Under the pieces are notes generated by a model. The model was not told the DNA's origin and did not search any database. It saw nothing but the letters and a program-made list of their open reading frames with translations. Shown here piece by piece: positions 17,627 through 26,514 of a stretch of 64,000 bases of DNA (position 1 is the stretch's first letter; each line of letters opens with the position of its first letter). The position numbers and the translations under genes are program-made. The DNA comes from Candidatus Poribacteria bacterium (lineage in GTDB: Bacteria > Poribacteria > WGA-4E > WGA-3G): NCBI GenBank assembly GCA_022820835.1, contig JAJEET010000080.1, positions 19,168-83,167 on the forward strand, given 5' to 3'.

Positions 17627-18307
17627 ATGAAGCAAACAATTACTGATATTCAGAAGGTCCCTGACTTGTCTTCGCACCGACAACTCTTTTTAGACGGTTC
17701 CCCGTTTGTTGTGCTCCATGTATCCGTTATAGAAAAGTTTGGGTTGCGTCTCGGTTTAGAGATTGAAGCCGAGACAATCGAAAAGATAATAGCAGCTGAT
17801 GAAGTGATGCGCGCCAAGAATTATGCACTCAGATTACTGCGCGAAGAGAAAGATAAAACTGCAACAGACGAACCGGAAGCTTCCCGCCCGTCACTAAAAC
17901 CGAAGACGTATACCAAAAGCGAGATAGAACAGCGACTTCAACGAGAAGGTTTTTCAGTCGAAGCGATAGAAACATCTATTGCCGAGTTGATCCGTTCAGG
18001 ACATATTCGCGACCGTAAGTTTGCCGAGAATTGGATAGCCCGCAGGCAAAAATCGAATCCGCGGGGGAAGACGCTGCTTAAACGTGAGCTGGTTGATAAA
18101 GGTATTGACAGGGAGACTGCGGAGCGGGTTGTCGCGGCGGTAGAAACTGGAGACGAAGCGAAAGTTGCGCTTCAGATTGCACAAAAACGGGTGAAGCAAT
18201 ACAGCCGGCTGCCGATGCACGTCGCGAAACGGCGATTGCATGGGTTCTTAGCACGACGTGGGTTTGGGTCAGAGGTTGTGCGGCAGGTACTCGAACAAAT
18301 TTTCTAA
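17627..18307 (+). CDS. recX: regulatory protein RecX
   Basis: A 226-residue protein with the RecX three-helix repeats: 'YALRLLREEK' (start of repeat 1), 'IEQRLQREGFSVEAIETSIAELIRSGHIRDRKFAENWI', 'RGKTLLKRELVDKGIDRETAERVV' and 'RRLHGFLARRGFGSEVVRQVLEQIF'. RecX binds the RecA filament and limits its activity, and so moderates homologous recombination and the SOS response. An N-terminal stretch of about 60 residues fits the barrel-like leader seen in long RecX forms. No recA gene is in the window. The start lacks a clear ribosome site because a MITE-like repeat abuts it. Confidence 0.85.
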   Translation: MKQTITDIQKVPDLSSHRQLFLDGSPFVVLHVSVIEKFGLRLGLEIEAETIEKIIAADEVMRAKNYALRLLREEKDKTATDEPEASRPSLKPKTYTKSEIEQRLQREGFSVEAIETSIAELIRSGHIRDRKFAENWIARRQKSNPRGKTLLKRELVDKGIDRETAERVVAAVETGDEAKVALQIAQKRVKQYSRLPMHVAKRRLHGFLARRGFGSEVVRQVLEQIF

Positions 18308-18363
18308 CGGATTCGCGCCCTTTGTAAAGAATGGTTTGAGGCATCTCTATGTCCGTTTTTGTC

Positions 18364-18393
18364 TTGACTTCTCTATAAAAAATAAACTATAAT
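18364..18393 (+). promoter_or_regulatory. sigma-70-type promoter of alaS
   Basis: TTGACT, an 18-base spacer and TATAAT end 33 bases before the alaS ATG. An AGGAGAAGG ribosome site follows. Confidence 0.6.
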
Positions 18394-18426
18394 TAGAGAT
18401 GGATATAATAGGAGAAGGTCTACATA

Positions 18427-21087
18427 ATGACATCAGATGAAATTAGATCAAGTTTCTTAGAATACTTCCGCAAGAATGGGCATACGATCGTCCCGAGTGC
18501 GTCCTTGATACCGGCAGGTGATCCGACGCTGCTGTTTACCAACGCTGGCATGAATCAATTCAAGGATGTGTTTCTCGGTATCGGGCAGCGTGAATACACG
18601 CGTGCCGTTGATACGCAGAAATGCTTACGCGTTAGCGGTAAACACAACGATCTTGAAGAGGTCGGTTATTCTCCAAGCCACCACACATTTTTTGAGATGC
18701 TTGGAAACTGGTCATTTGGCGACTATTACAAACAGGAAGCCATCGCCTTCGCTTGGGAGTTGGTGTCTGAGCTCTGGAAGATTCCGAAGGAACGTATCTG
18801 GGCGACGGTTTATCTTGAAGACGACGAAGCGGAGAAGCTCTGGCTCCAGGAGACGGATCTACCGCTCTCACGGATTCGCCGCTGCGATAAGGACAACTTT
18901 TGGGAGATGGGAGAGACAGGTCCGTGCGGTCCTTGTAGCGAACTCTTTGTTGATATGGGTGTAGAAGCCTTTCCTGAGACTGCAGACGACCCTGATGCCG
19001 GTCCTAATACGAGTGATCGGTTCCGAGAATTCTGGAATCTGGTATTTATTCAATACAATCGGAATGAAAGCGGTGCCCTTGAACCTTTGCCAGCGACGCA
19101 TGTTGATACCGGCATGGGTTTTGAACGCATTGCGTCTATACTGCAAGGTGTCGATTCAAACTATAAGACGGATCTTTTCACACCGCTCTTAGAGACGATT
19201 GCTAACCTCACAGATGCCGCCTATTTTGATGACGATCGCGGGTTACCACATCGGGTTATTGCTGACCATATCCGGTGTTTGACGTTTGCGATCGGTGACG
19301 GTGTGATGCCGTCTAATGAGGGGCGCGGTTATGTCATCCGCCGTATCTTGCGACGTGCTGTGCTTTATGGCAAAAAATTAGAGATGAACGAAGCCTTCAT
19401 CTACCGACTTGTGGATAATGTCGTTGAATTGCTCGGCGCTGTGTTTACTGATGTCTTGCCTCGCCGTGAATTTATCACGCGAACGATTCAGGGAGAGGAG
19501 AACCGTTTTCATCAGACGATTGAGCGTGGCTTAGAGCGCCTTGACGAGTCTTTTGATACACTCACGGCAGAACGTCACACGCAGCTTGATGGGAAGCGCG
19601 CCTTTGAGTTATACGATACATTTGGTTTCCCGCTTGATTTGACACAGATGCTCGCTCGTGAACGGGGTTTTACTGTTGACGATGCTGGCTTTGAAGAGAG
19701 CATGGCAGAGCAGCGGGAACGTGGACGCGCTGCATGGGAATCGAAAGGTGGTGCCAAAGACGCGGATATTTCTGTCTATGCAGAGGTGCTTAAAGAACAC
19801 GGTGAAACGGAATTTGTCGGCTATACGGAAAACAGCATTGATGCCGAAATTGTGGCTTTAATCGCTGATTCGGAATCTGTTGGCAGCGCACAAGCGGGTG
19901 ATGAGGTGTTCGTGTTGTTGAATCGGACCCCGTTTTATGGTGAATCGGGTGGACAAGTCGGCGATGTCGGTATTATCGAAAGCCGCGATGCGAAATTGTG
20001 TGTTGAAGACACACGTAAACCGTCCGCAGATTTGTTCGTTCATAAATGTAAAGTGCTTGAAGGTGAAATTACGCCGTATGCTGCCGTTCATGCGAAAATT
20101 GATGCTGAACATCGAGGTGCCGTTGCTGTGAGCCATACCGCGACACACCTCTTACACAGTGGATTGCGGCAGGTGCTCGGTACACACGTTGGGCAGGCGG
20201 GTTCGCTCGTTGAGTCCGGTAGGTTGCGGTTCGATTTTTCGCACTACGAAGCTGTCTCAGTAGAACAGTTACGCGAGATTGAGGTGTACGTCAACGAAAA
20301 GATTCGCGATAACGATGCGCTCTCTATCAGTGAGATGTCGTTGGATGATGCGAAGGCGAAAGGCGCGTTAGCCTTTTTCGGGGACAAGTACGGCGACATT
20401 GTCCGCGTTGTGCAGGCTGGTGATTATAGCGTTGAACTCTGTGGGGGTACACACGTCAAGGCGACCGGTGAGCTCGGTTTCGTAAAACTTATGAGTGAGA
20501 GCAGTATCGCTGCGGGGGTCCGACGCGTTGAGGCGTTGACTGGACAGACAGCGATGACAACCATCCAAGAAGATGCCTCGCTAATCTCTGACGTAGCGGG
20601 TCTGTTGAAAGCACCTAAAACGGATTTACGCGAACGGATTGAACGACTCCTTCAGGAACAGCGAGAGCTGGAACAGCAGCTGCAGCAGTTTAAAAGCCAA
20701 CAGGCACTTGGTAACGTTGATGCGCTAATAAAAAGTGCGACACCCATAGAAGAGGGTTTGCCTGTTGTTGCTTCGCATGTGGCAGGTACGGATAGAGACG
20801 GGTTGCGTCGGCTCGTTGATGAGATTAAAAACCGTTTAGATTCGGGGGTTGTTGCGCTTGCTGCTGTGTCAGGAAACGAAGTCGCTTTTGTTGTGGGTGT
20901 TACCTCGGACTTGGTGAGGGATCGTGGTTTACATGCTGGCAAAATTATTTCCGAATTAACACGATTGGCAGATGGTCGCGGTGGTGGCCGCCCGGAACTT
21001 GCGCAAGGTGGCGGTAAAAATCCGAATAAGGTGGAAGCGGCGATTGATGCAGCAGGTGAAATCGTCAAAAACCAACTTCAAACTTGA
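18427..21087 (+). CDS. alaS: alanyl-tRNA synthetase
   Basis: An 886-residue class II synthetase of full family length. Visible are the catalytic core ('SLIPAGDPTLLFTNAGMNQFKDVFLG', motif 2 'YTRAVDTQKCLRV', 'HHTFFEMLGNWSFGDYYK'), the motif 3 region ('NEGRGYVIRRILRRAV'), the editing domain with 'HTATHLLHSGLRQVLG' and 'ELCGGTHVKATGE' (zinc ligands H and C), a coiled segment rich in Glu and Gln (about residues 735-760) and the C-Ala domain ending 'GGRGGGRPELAQGGG'. It charges tRNA-Ala and clears Ser- or Gly-mischarged tRNA. A strong promoter precedes it. Confidence 0.97.
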   Translation: MTSDEIRSSFLEYFRKNGHTIVPSASLIPAGDPTLLFTNAGMNQFKDVFLGIGQREYTRAVDTQKCLRVSGKHNDLEEVGYSPSHHTFFEMLGNWSFGDYYKQEAIAFAWELVSELWKIPKERIWATVYLEDDEAEKLWLQETDLPLSRIRRCDKDNFWEMGETGPCGPCSELFVDMGVEAFPETADDPDAGPNTSDRFREFWNLVFIQYNRNESGALEPLPATHVDTGMGFERIASILQGVDSNYKTDLFTPLLETIANLTDAAYFDDDRGLPHRVIADHIRCLTFAIGDGVMPSNEGRGYVIRRILRRAVLYGKKLEMNEAFIYRLVDNVVELLGAVFTDVLPRREFITRTIQGEENRFHQTIERGLERLDESFDTLTAERHTQLDGKRAFELYDTFGFPLDLTQMLARERGFTVDDAGFEESMAEQRERGRAAWESKGGAKDADISVYAEVLKEHGETEFVGYTENSIDAEIVALIADSESVGSAQAGDEVFVLLNRTPFYGESGGQVGDVGIIESRDAKLCVEDTRKPSADLFVHKCKVLEGEITPYAAVHAKIDAEHRGAVAVSHTATHLLHSGLRQVLGTHVGQAGSLVESGRLRFDFSHYEAVSVEQLREIEVYVNEKIRDNDALSISEMSLDDAKAKGALAFFGDKYGDIVRVVQAGDYSVELCGGTHVKATGELGFVKLMSESSIAAGVRRVEALTGQTAMTTIQEDASLISDVAGLLKAPKTDLRERIERLLQEQRELEQQLQQFKSQQALGNVDALIKSATPIEEGLPVVASHVAGTDRDGLRRLVDEIKNRLDSGVVALAAVSGNEVAFVVGVTSDLVRDRGLHAGKIISELTRLADGRGGGRPELAQGGGKNPNKVEAAIDAAGEIVKNQLQT

Positions 21088-21179
21088 GTTCGTAGAGACG
21101 CTTCTTGTAAGGCAGGGACGCTTGCAGAGGTATTCTATCACGGCGTTATGTCAGACAGGCGGTCTATAGAGGAGATATT

Positions 21180-21737
21180 ATGGATTGGAATGTTATTGGC
21201 TCCATTTTTTGGAAATTTAGTCTTGGGGTTTTGCTACTCGCGCTTACGGCACTTGCTGGGTACCTGTGTGCAGCGGTTGGTAGCCTCCGTAATTCACTGA
21301 ATAGTATCCGTAATACGTTGAACTCCGCGGAAAACGTTATCAATCAGGAGATCGGGGTATTGCTTACTGATGTGGATAAAACCGTGAAAGAGGTTAACAA
21401 TGAGCTGCCGCAGTTGTTAAAAAATTTAAACGGATTAACAGCATCCTTACAAACGCTTAGCGATTCCGAAATCCGAACGACTGCCCATAATATCCAAGAA
21501 ATGAGCGGAGCTCTGAATCAGAGTCTCCAACAACTTGAGGAACTGGTTCAGAAAGCGAGTCGTTTTTCTGGACAAACAATTGAACAAGCGGCATTTTTCC
21601 GTAATCAGCTTGCGGTTTCTCTTACTGAGGTCGTAAGTTTATGGCAAGGGATCAAAGCGGGATGGGATAGTTTCGCATCGGGTCAATCGTCTGCTTCTTC
21701 AGAAAACGGATCGTCAGTTGATGCGTCTAATGGATAG
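21180..21737 (+). CDS. DUF948-like membrane protein
   Basis: A 185-residue protein with one N-terminal membrane helix (about residues 10-32) followed by a long helical region with heptad-like spacing ('SIRNTLNSAENVINQEIGVLL', 'LPQLLKNLNGLTASLQTLSD') and a Ser-rich tail. This is the layout of the DUF948 family, whose genes often sit beside YtxH genes, as here (21896). The role is probably structural at the membrane; the family is uncharacterised. A GAGGAGATATT site precedes the ATG. It follows alaS by 92 bases and may be read from the same promoter. Confidence 0.65.
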   Translation: MDWNVIGSIFWKFSLGVLLLALTALAGYLCAAVGSLRNSLNSIRNTLNSAENVINQEIGVLLTDVDKTVKEVNNELPQLLKNLNGLTASLQTLSDSEIRTTAHNIQEMSGALNQSLQQLEELVQKASRFSGQTIEQAAFFRNQLAVSLTEVVSLWQGIKAGWDSFASGQSSASSENGSSVDASNG

Positions 21738-21895
21738 CCGAATCACAAAAAACCGAACTTAAAATATAAGGACAAAATTCCTTAAGAGATAGACGTGAGA
21801 ATTGAAACTATTAACACAAATTCTCGTAAATATTAGGAGTAGTTTGCTTGCAAGTCATATCAAAACAGACTCCGTAATAGAAAGGATATAAACAG

Positions 21896-22303
21896 ATGAG
21901 TAATAATGGACAAAACAACGGACTCACGATGGTTTTCGCATTCTTCACTGGATTTATGGCAGGTGCTGTCATCAGTCTACTCTATGCCCCGAGTTCTGGT
22001 AGGGAGACACGTCAGAAGATTCGCGATACATCGATTGATGCCAAAAATCGGACAGTTGAGTTCGCGCAACATGCGTCGAATAGTGCACGTCAAGGTGTCG
22101 AGACTCTCGTTACGCAAGGCAGAGAGAGTGTTCACGAGATCGTTGACACCGGGAAAGAACGTCTCCATGAAGCCGGTGAACAGGTGAAGAGTGCGGTGGA
22201 AACGGGTCGTAAAGTTTCCGCGGATGTCCGTGCGAAAATCGCCGATACGATTCCGGGTGTTGGCAGCGAAGATGCCGACGAGGAAGCTCCGGAAGAAGCC
22301 TAA
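21896..22303 (+). CDS. YtxH domain-containing protein
   Basis: A 135-residue protein with the YtxH signature: a hydrophobic segment with small residues ('FAFFTGFMAGAVISLLYAPSSGRETR') and then a long amphipathic helix ('QKIRDTSIDAKNRTVEF', 'VETLVTQGRESVHEIVDTG'). The tail is acidic. YtxH proteins are small stress-associated membrane proteins of unknown mechanism. It follows the DUF948-like gene on the same strand, a pairing found in many bacteria. AGAAAGGA lies 11 bases before the ATG. Confidence 0.8.
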   Translation: MSNNGQNNGLTMVFAFFTGFMAGAVISLLYAPSSGRETRQKIRDTSIDAKNRTVEFAQHASNSARQGVETLVTQGRESVHEIVDTGKERLHEAGEQVKSAVETGRKVSADVRAKIADTIPGVGSEDADEEAPEEA

Positions 22304-22391
22304 ACGTTTCCTGTCAGTTTGCGAACTTAATGGGGTTTCGATACTTGCGCTTACATGTACACGAACGATAGACGCACGTATCGTCAAATGA

Positions 22392-23141
22392 ATGGAAATT
22401 GAAAAGTTAAGATCCCTACTTGAACAGGTTAAAGGTGGAGAGGTTGCAGTGGATGATGCACTGCAATCTCTTCGCACGCTTCCTTTTGAAGATTTGGGGT
22501 TCTCAAAGATTGATCATCATCGTCAGCTCAGGACAGGTTTTCCGGAAGTCATTTTCTGTGAAGGGAAAACCGTTGAGCATGTTCAGCAGATTAGCGATCG
22601 CATCCTCGCAGCGGGCCATCCGCTCCTTGCGACGCGTGCGACCCCGGACATGTATGAAGCGGTAAAAGCGGTTCAGCCTGCGGCGCGTTATAATGATCTC
22701 GGACGAACCATCAGCGTCGCGCAGTCCGAAGATGACGGGATTCCGGGAATTCTTGTTGTCTCTGCTGGCACATCCGATTTGCCGGTGGCTGAGGAAGCCG
22801 CAGAAACGGCACTGATGATGGGGAACTTACCTGAACGTCTTTACGATGTCGGTGTTGCTGGGTTACACCGCTTAATGAGCAACCACGAGAAACTTTTATC
22901 TGCCCGTGTGATTATTGTTGTTGCGGGTATGGAAGGCGCGCTTCCGAGCGTTGTCGGTGGCTTGGTAGATTGTCCCGTGATTGCTGTACCGACGAGTATC
23001 GGTTACGGTGCGAGTTTCGGTGGACTTGCTGCACTGTTAGGTATGCTCAACAGTTGTGCCTCTGGTGTCACCGTCGTGAATATTGATAACGGTTTCGGTG
23101 CCGGCTATAGTGCCGCACTCATCAACCGATTAACATCTTAA
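22392..23141 (+). CDS. larB: nickel-pincer cofactor biosynthesis protein LarB
   Basis: A 249-residue protein matching LarB, which carboxylates the pyridinium ring of nicotinic acid adenine dinucleotide and hydrolyses its phosphoanhydride in the first step of the nickel-pincer cofactor of lactate racemase. The N-terminal part ('[20 protein letters not shown]', '[18 protein letters not shown]') and the PurE-like C-terminal half ('[18 protein letters not shown]', '[17 protein letters not shown]', '[21 protein letters not shown]') are typical. larC and larE are not in the window. It lies 88 bases after the ytxH-like gene. Confidence 0.9.
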   Translation: MEIEKLRSLLEQVKGGEVAVDDALQSLRTLPFEDLGFSKIDHHRQLRTGFPEVIFCEGKTVEHVQQISDRILAAGHPLLATRATPDMYEAVKAVQPAARYNDLGRTISVAQSEDDGIPGILVVSAGTSDLPVAEEAAETALMMGNLPERLYDVGVAGLHRLMSNHEKLLSARVIIVVAGMEGALPSVVGGLVDCPVIAVPTSIGYGASFGGLAALLGMLNSCASGVTVVNIDNGFGAGYSAALINRLTS

Positions 23142-23145
23142 TCTG

Positions 23146-23640
23146 TCATCTCTTATCGTTTTCCTCTCCTGATCTCCTCAGCACAACCGATACCGTTGCA
23201 CTTTTTGACGCTCCCTGTGGACGAAAACCTGATTTGGACGGATCGTGTTCTGCTTTTAACTGAACGCTCTCGGTATCAATACTGAGGGTGATAACATCTG
23301 CTCCAATTTTACATCGAATTTGGTATGGATTTGGTACGGCTTGATTCTCTGCGTAACGAGGCGGTCGCCATGTCGCGCCGCACGCCTCGGCATAGGTTAT
23401 GAGGCAAGTTGTGGCAGCTTCGGTGATATTTCCGTTCGCGTTGAGGGACTGTAGCGCGGCGTTTGCGGCACTATTTGCGGCACTTGTCAAATGTTCTTGG
23501 ACTGTTTTTGCATCACGTTTGTCAATATCGTTTTCATCTTTAGTGTTTCGGAGCGCGGCATAGACGACAGCCGTAAGCACAGCGAGAAAGGCAGCCGTAC
23601 AAAGAAGGACAGTTGTTCGCAATTCGCGTCGGCGTGCCAT
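23146..23640 (-). CDS. hypothetical membrane-anchored protein
   Basis: From the ATG at 23640, which has GAGGA 10 bases upstream, this is a 164-residue protein with one membrane helix (about residues 10-28) and a soluble domain containing two Cys ('TTCLITYAEACGATW'). The frame is open for another 40 codons to an ATG at 23760; that longer form would add a second hydrophobic segment resembling a signal peptide. I do not recognise the domain. The small head with an N-terminal helix recalls pilin-like or TadE-like proteins, but no motif confirms this. It converges with larB, with only 4 bases between the stops. Confidence 0.55.
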   Translation of the reverse strand: MARRRELRTTVLLCTAAFLAVLTAVVYAALRNTKDENDIDKRDAKTVQEHLTSAANSAANAALQSLNANGNITEAATTCLITYAEACGATWRPPRYAENQAVPNPYQIRCKIGADVITLSIDTESVQLKAEHDPSKSGFRPQGASKSATVSVVLRRSGEENDKR

Positions 23641-23789
23641 GTTCTCAAAATCCTCACGGTGGTGTGGATAGAAAGTATCGTGTGCAGAAATTGGCGTACA
23701 CCAATACAGCGTACCGATAATTTGTAATAACAGTAAGCGTGCAAAAAATTTTGAGCGCATCGGTTCATACCTGCCTTTGCCTTTTATCG

Positions 23790-23898
23790 TTAGGACTTAC
23801 GCAGCCCCTACTGCAGGTGGGTTTGAAACCCTGAAGAAACACTTTCTTCGCATTGGATTTTAGCGTTTGCAAAAACCCTGCAATGGGTAGGTTTGTTG
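23790..23898. repeat. repeat-bearing intergenic segment
   Basis: The segment begins with TTAGGACTTACGCA, related to the copies at 4021 and 4931, and continues with short inverted pieces around 'GGGTTTGAAACCC' (23820-23832) and 'ACCCTGCAATGGGT' (23875-23888). It is non-coding. Several unrelated repeat fragments seem to have accumulated here. Confidence 0.4.
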
Positions 23899-23972
23899 TT
23901 TTTTAAAGTGTTGATTTATTTTTCGGTTTTACTATAACAGAGAAATCAATGTTAGAAAAGCAAAAATAAAGT

Positions 23973-24001
23973 TTGACCTAAATTTGTAAATTTGATACAA
24001 T
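23973..24001 (+). promoter_or_regulatory. sigma-70-type promoter
   Basis: TTGACC, a 17-base spacer and TACAAT lie 33 bases before the permease ATG. Confidence 0.55.
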
Positions 24002-24034
24002 ACGGTTATAGAAAAAATAAAATGAGGGGATAGA

Positions 24035-24712
24035 ATGCAGCAAAGAACACCTATTGAAGAACAGATCGATCTGCCGTTCGTGGAATCGTTACGGATTAGT
24101 TTTCAGAGTTTGAAAATCCGTTTTGGTCGTTCAATTATCACGACAGCAGGGATTACGTTGGGTATAGCGTTTCTTGTTTCGGTGTGGACGAATAACGAAA
24201 TCGGTATAGCATTGCAGGAGAGCGGACGACAATCGACCATCAACACTTTTGAAGAAACAGCAGAAGCGGGGATTTCGACAAAAGATATATGGCTTATCAT
24301 TATGTCCTTGATTGTTTGTGTCGTAGGTATTGCAAATTCGATGCTGATGGCAGTGACAGAGCGTTTCCGTGAGATCGGTACGATGAAATGTCTGGGTGCG
24401 TTAGACGGTTTTGTGGTTCGATTGTTCCTACTTGAATCGGGTTTTCAAGGCTTTTCAGGTGCGCTCATCGGCGCACTTATTGGAACGTTGGGTGCGGTAC
24501 TCTTAGGACTTAAAGATTACGGGTTAGACCTATTTTTTTATTTTCCATTGTTACCTGCGAGCCCTGAAGACGGACCGATGCAGCTTGGGGTGATCGTCAT
24601 TATTTTACTTGGATGTATCCTCGGCATGATATTGGCTGTGATCGGTTCATCGTTTCCGGCGTGGCGTGCGGCGAAACTCCCGCCTGCTGAAGCGATGCGG
24701 ACTGAGGTATAG
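24035..24712 (+). CDS. short FtsX-type ABC transporter permease
   Basis: A 225-residue membrane protein carrying the FtsX-like permease domain: 'NSMLMAVTERFREIGTMKCLGALDGFVVRLFLLESGFQG' is the diagnostic stretch and 'FPAWRAAKLPPAEAMRTEV' the usual C-terminus. Four membrane helices are apparent, the first at about residues 30-50. Family members of the LolC or MacB kind have about 400 residues with a large periplasmic domain between helices 1 and 2; here only about 40 residues separate them, so that domain is missing. It is 14 bases upstream of its ATPase gene. It may be a minimal lipoprotein or lipid exporter. Confidence 0.8.
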   Translation: MQQRTPIEEQIDLPFVESLRISFQSLKIRFGRSIITTAGITLGIAFLVSVWTNNEIGIALQESGRQSTINTFEETAEAGISTKDIWLIIMSLIVCVVGIANSMLMAVTERFREIGTMKCLGALDGFVVRLFLLESGFQGFSGALIGALIGTLGAVLLGLKDYGLDLFFYFPLLPASPEDGPMQLGVIVIILLGCILGMILAVIGSSFPAWRAAKLPPAEAMRTEV

Positions 24713-24726
24713 GACGGAGAAACATT

Positions 24727-25461
24727 ATGGCTGATATAGTTGTGAAGACTGAAGATGTTGTCAAAGAATACCGTATGGGTTCAAACATTCTTCGCGCTTT
24801 GGATGGCATCAACATTGAGATCAACCGTGGGGAATATATTTCATTGATGGGGCCCTCCGGTTCCGGGAAATCTACGCTCTTTAACATGATCGGTGCGCTG
24901 GATCGTCCTACAGAGGGACGGGTTTACATAGATGGACAGAACATGTCGCAACTGTCACAAAAACAGATTGCGGCGTTCCGATGCCACCGGGTCGGTTATA
25001 TTTTTCAGAGTTACAACCTGTTACACGTGCGGAGTGCGCACGGTAACGTAACGCTGCCTATGATTTTTGCTGGGATTTCTGAGAAGCAACGCAATGAAAA
25101 AGCGGAAAAGTTGTTAGATATGGTCGGTTTAGGGGACAGAATGTACCACTTGCCGGATGAATTATCAGGCGGTCAGCGTCAACGTGTCGCTATCGCCAGA
25201 GCCCTCGCGAACGATCCGAGCATTATCCTCGCAGATGAACCGACGGCGAACCTTGATACAATTACTGGACGCGAGATCATTGACCTCATTAAACGTTTGA
25301 ATTTAGAGCAGGGCGTCACTGTAATTTCGGCGACACACGATTTGAAGATGCTTGATGTTTCTGATCGGATTGTGGACATCCGCGACGGACTTGTGGAACG
25401 TATCAGGAATCGAGACGAGATTGAAATCGAAGTCGGCGAAGTCGGCGGTGAGGGTGAGTAG
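24727..25461 (+). CDS. LolD/MacB-type ABC transporter ATP-binding protein
   Basis: A 244-residue ATPase with Walker A GPSGSGKS (residues 42-49), Q-loop 'YIFQSYNLL', signature 'LSGGQRQRVAIARAL', Walker B 'IILADEP' followed by 'TANLD', and H-loop 'SATHD'. These are the features of the LolD, FtsE and MacB subclass, which works with FtsX-type permeases. It follows such a permease gene directly, and the two form an operon. The C-terminal 20 residues are acidic and Gly-rich ('EIEVGEVGGEGE'), beyond the usual end of the family. No periplasmic adaptor gene is adjacent. Confidence 0.9.
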   Translation: MADIVVKTEDVVKEYRMGSNILRALDGINIEINRGEYISLMGPSGSGKSTLFNMIGALDRPTEGRVYIDGQNMSQLSQKQIAAFRCHRVGYIFQSYNLLHVRSAHGNVTLPMIFAGISEKQRNEKAEKLLDMVGLGDRMYHLPDELSGGQRQRVAIARALANDPSIILADEPTANLDTITGREIIDLIKRLNLEQGVTVISATHDLKMLDVSDRIVDIRDGLVERIRNRDEIEIEVGEVGGEGE

Positions 25462-25468
25462 AGAACTG

Positions 25469-26488
25469 CTAAATTTCGGACAAAAGGACAGGACGATTTT
25501 CGCGTAGTGATTTTAAAGCTGCGAAACCCATCACAACGGGTGTGCGACCGTCTACTCCTGTAACCGGTGGCGTTGTATCTTCCTGAATGCATGCAAAAAA
25601 CGTTTGTAGTTCCGCAAGATATGCTGGTTTGTAGCGTTCAATAAAAAAATATGGCGGCGATGCGGCACGGATCCCGTCGTGACCGCTAAAAGTGACGGTA
25701 TCTGTCGGTGGATTCTCCGCTGTAACCATCCCTTTTGAGCCGAAAACTTCAACACGTTGGTCGTAGCCGTAGACCGCTTCCCTGCTGTTATCAATCGTTC
25801 CGATGACCCCGTTTTGGAAGCGTAGTGTGATAACGGCAGTGTCAATATCGCCTGCCTCACCGATCCGCGAATCGACACGGACCCCACCTGTTGCGTAGAC
25901 CTCAACCACTTCGTCTCCGATGAGGTAACGCGCCATATCGAAATCGTGGATTGTCATGTCAAGGAAGATACCCCCAGAGACTTTGACGTATTCGATCGGT
26001 GGTGGTGCGGGGTCTCGACTTGTAATGCGAACGATGTGTGGTTCTCCGATCTCTCCAGTGGTGACTGCCTCACGTACCCGCATGAAACTTGCATCAAACC
26101 GACGATTGAAACCTACCTGAAACTTCACACCCGTCGCTTCTACAATTGCCAAAGTTTCGTCAATTTGCTGAAGGTCAAACGCGATCGGTTTCTCGCAAAA
26201 GATATGTTTCTCTGCCTTCGCGGCGGCTTGACTGATTTCGACGTGCGTATCCGTTGAGGAGGCGACCAACACAGCATCAATTCGGGGGTTTGTCAGGAGG
26301 GGGCCATAATCGGTTGTCGCTATCGGGACATTAAACTGTTCGGCGAGGGATTCGACATCGGAAATGTTCAAGCCGCAGATCGCAATCAGTTCGGCTTCGG
26401 GTATATTTTGGGCGATGTGTTGAATGTGGAGTTGACCGATACGTCCTGCGCCGATAACACCGATACCAATTTTTGAAGATTTGTTCAT
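25469..26488 (-). CDS. iolG: inositol 2-dehydrogenase (Gfo/Idh/MocA family)
   Basis: A 339-residue enzyme from the ATG at 26488; the open frame continues upstream but would overlap iolE. A GTG four codons earlier is an alternative start. The protein has GAGRIG in the Rossmann loop, 'IFCEKPIAFDL', and 'LDMTIHDFDMARYLIG' with the Asp and His of the catalytic triad. The best match is inositol 2-dehydrogenase, which oxidises myo-inositol to scyllo-inosose with NAD+. It lies 26 bases after iolE on the same strand, and iolE acts on its product, which supports the call. Confidence 0.82.
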   Translation of the reverse strand: MNKSSKIGIGVIGAGRIGQLHIQHIAQNIPEAELIAICGLNISDVESLAEQFNVPIATTDYGPLLTNPRIDAVLVASSTDTHVEISQAAAKAEKHIFCEKPIAFDLQQIDETLAIVEATGVKFQVGFNRRFDASFMRVREAVTTGEIGEPHIVRITSRDPAPPPIEYVKVSGGIFLDMTIHDFDMARYLIGDEVVEVYATGGVRVDSRIGEAGDIDTAVITLRFQNGVIGTIDNSREAVYGYDQRVEVFGSKGMVTAENPPTDTVTFSGHDGIRAASPPYFFIERYKPAYLAELQTFFACIQEDTTPPVTGVDGRTPVVMGFAALKSLRENRPVLLSEI

Positions 26489-26514
26489 CTGAGATGCCAC
26501 GTTGTGTACAATTG

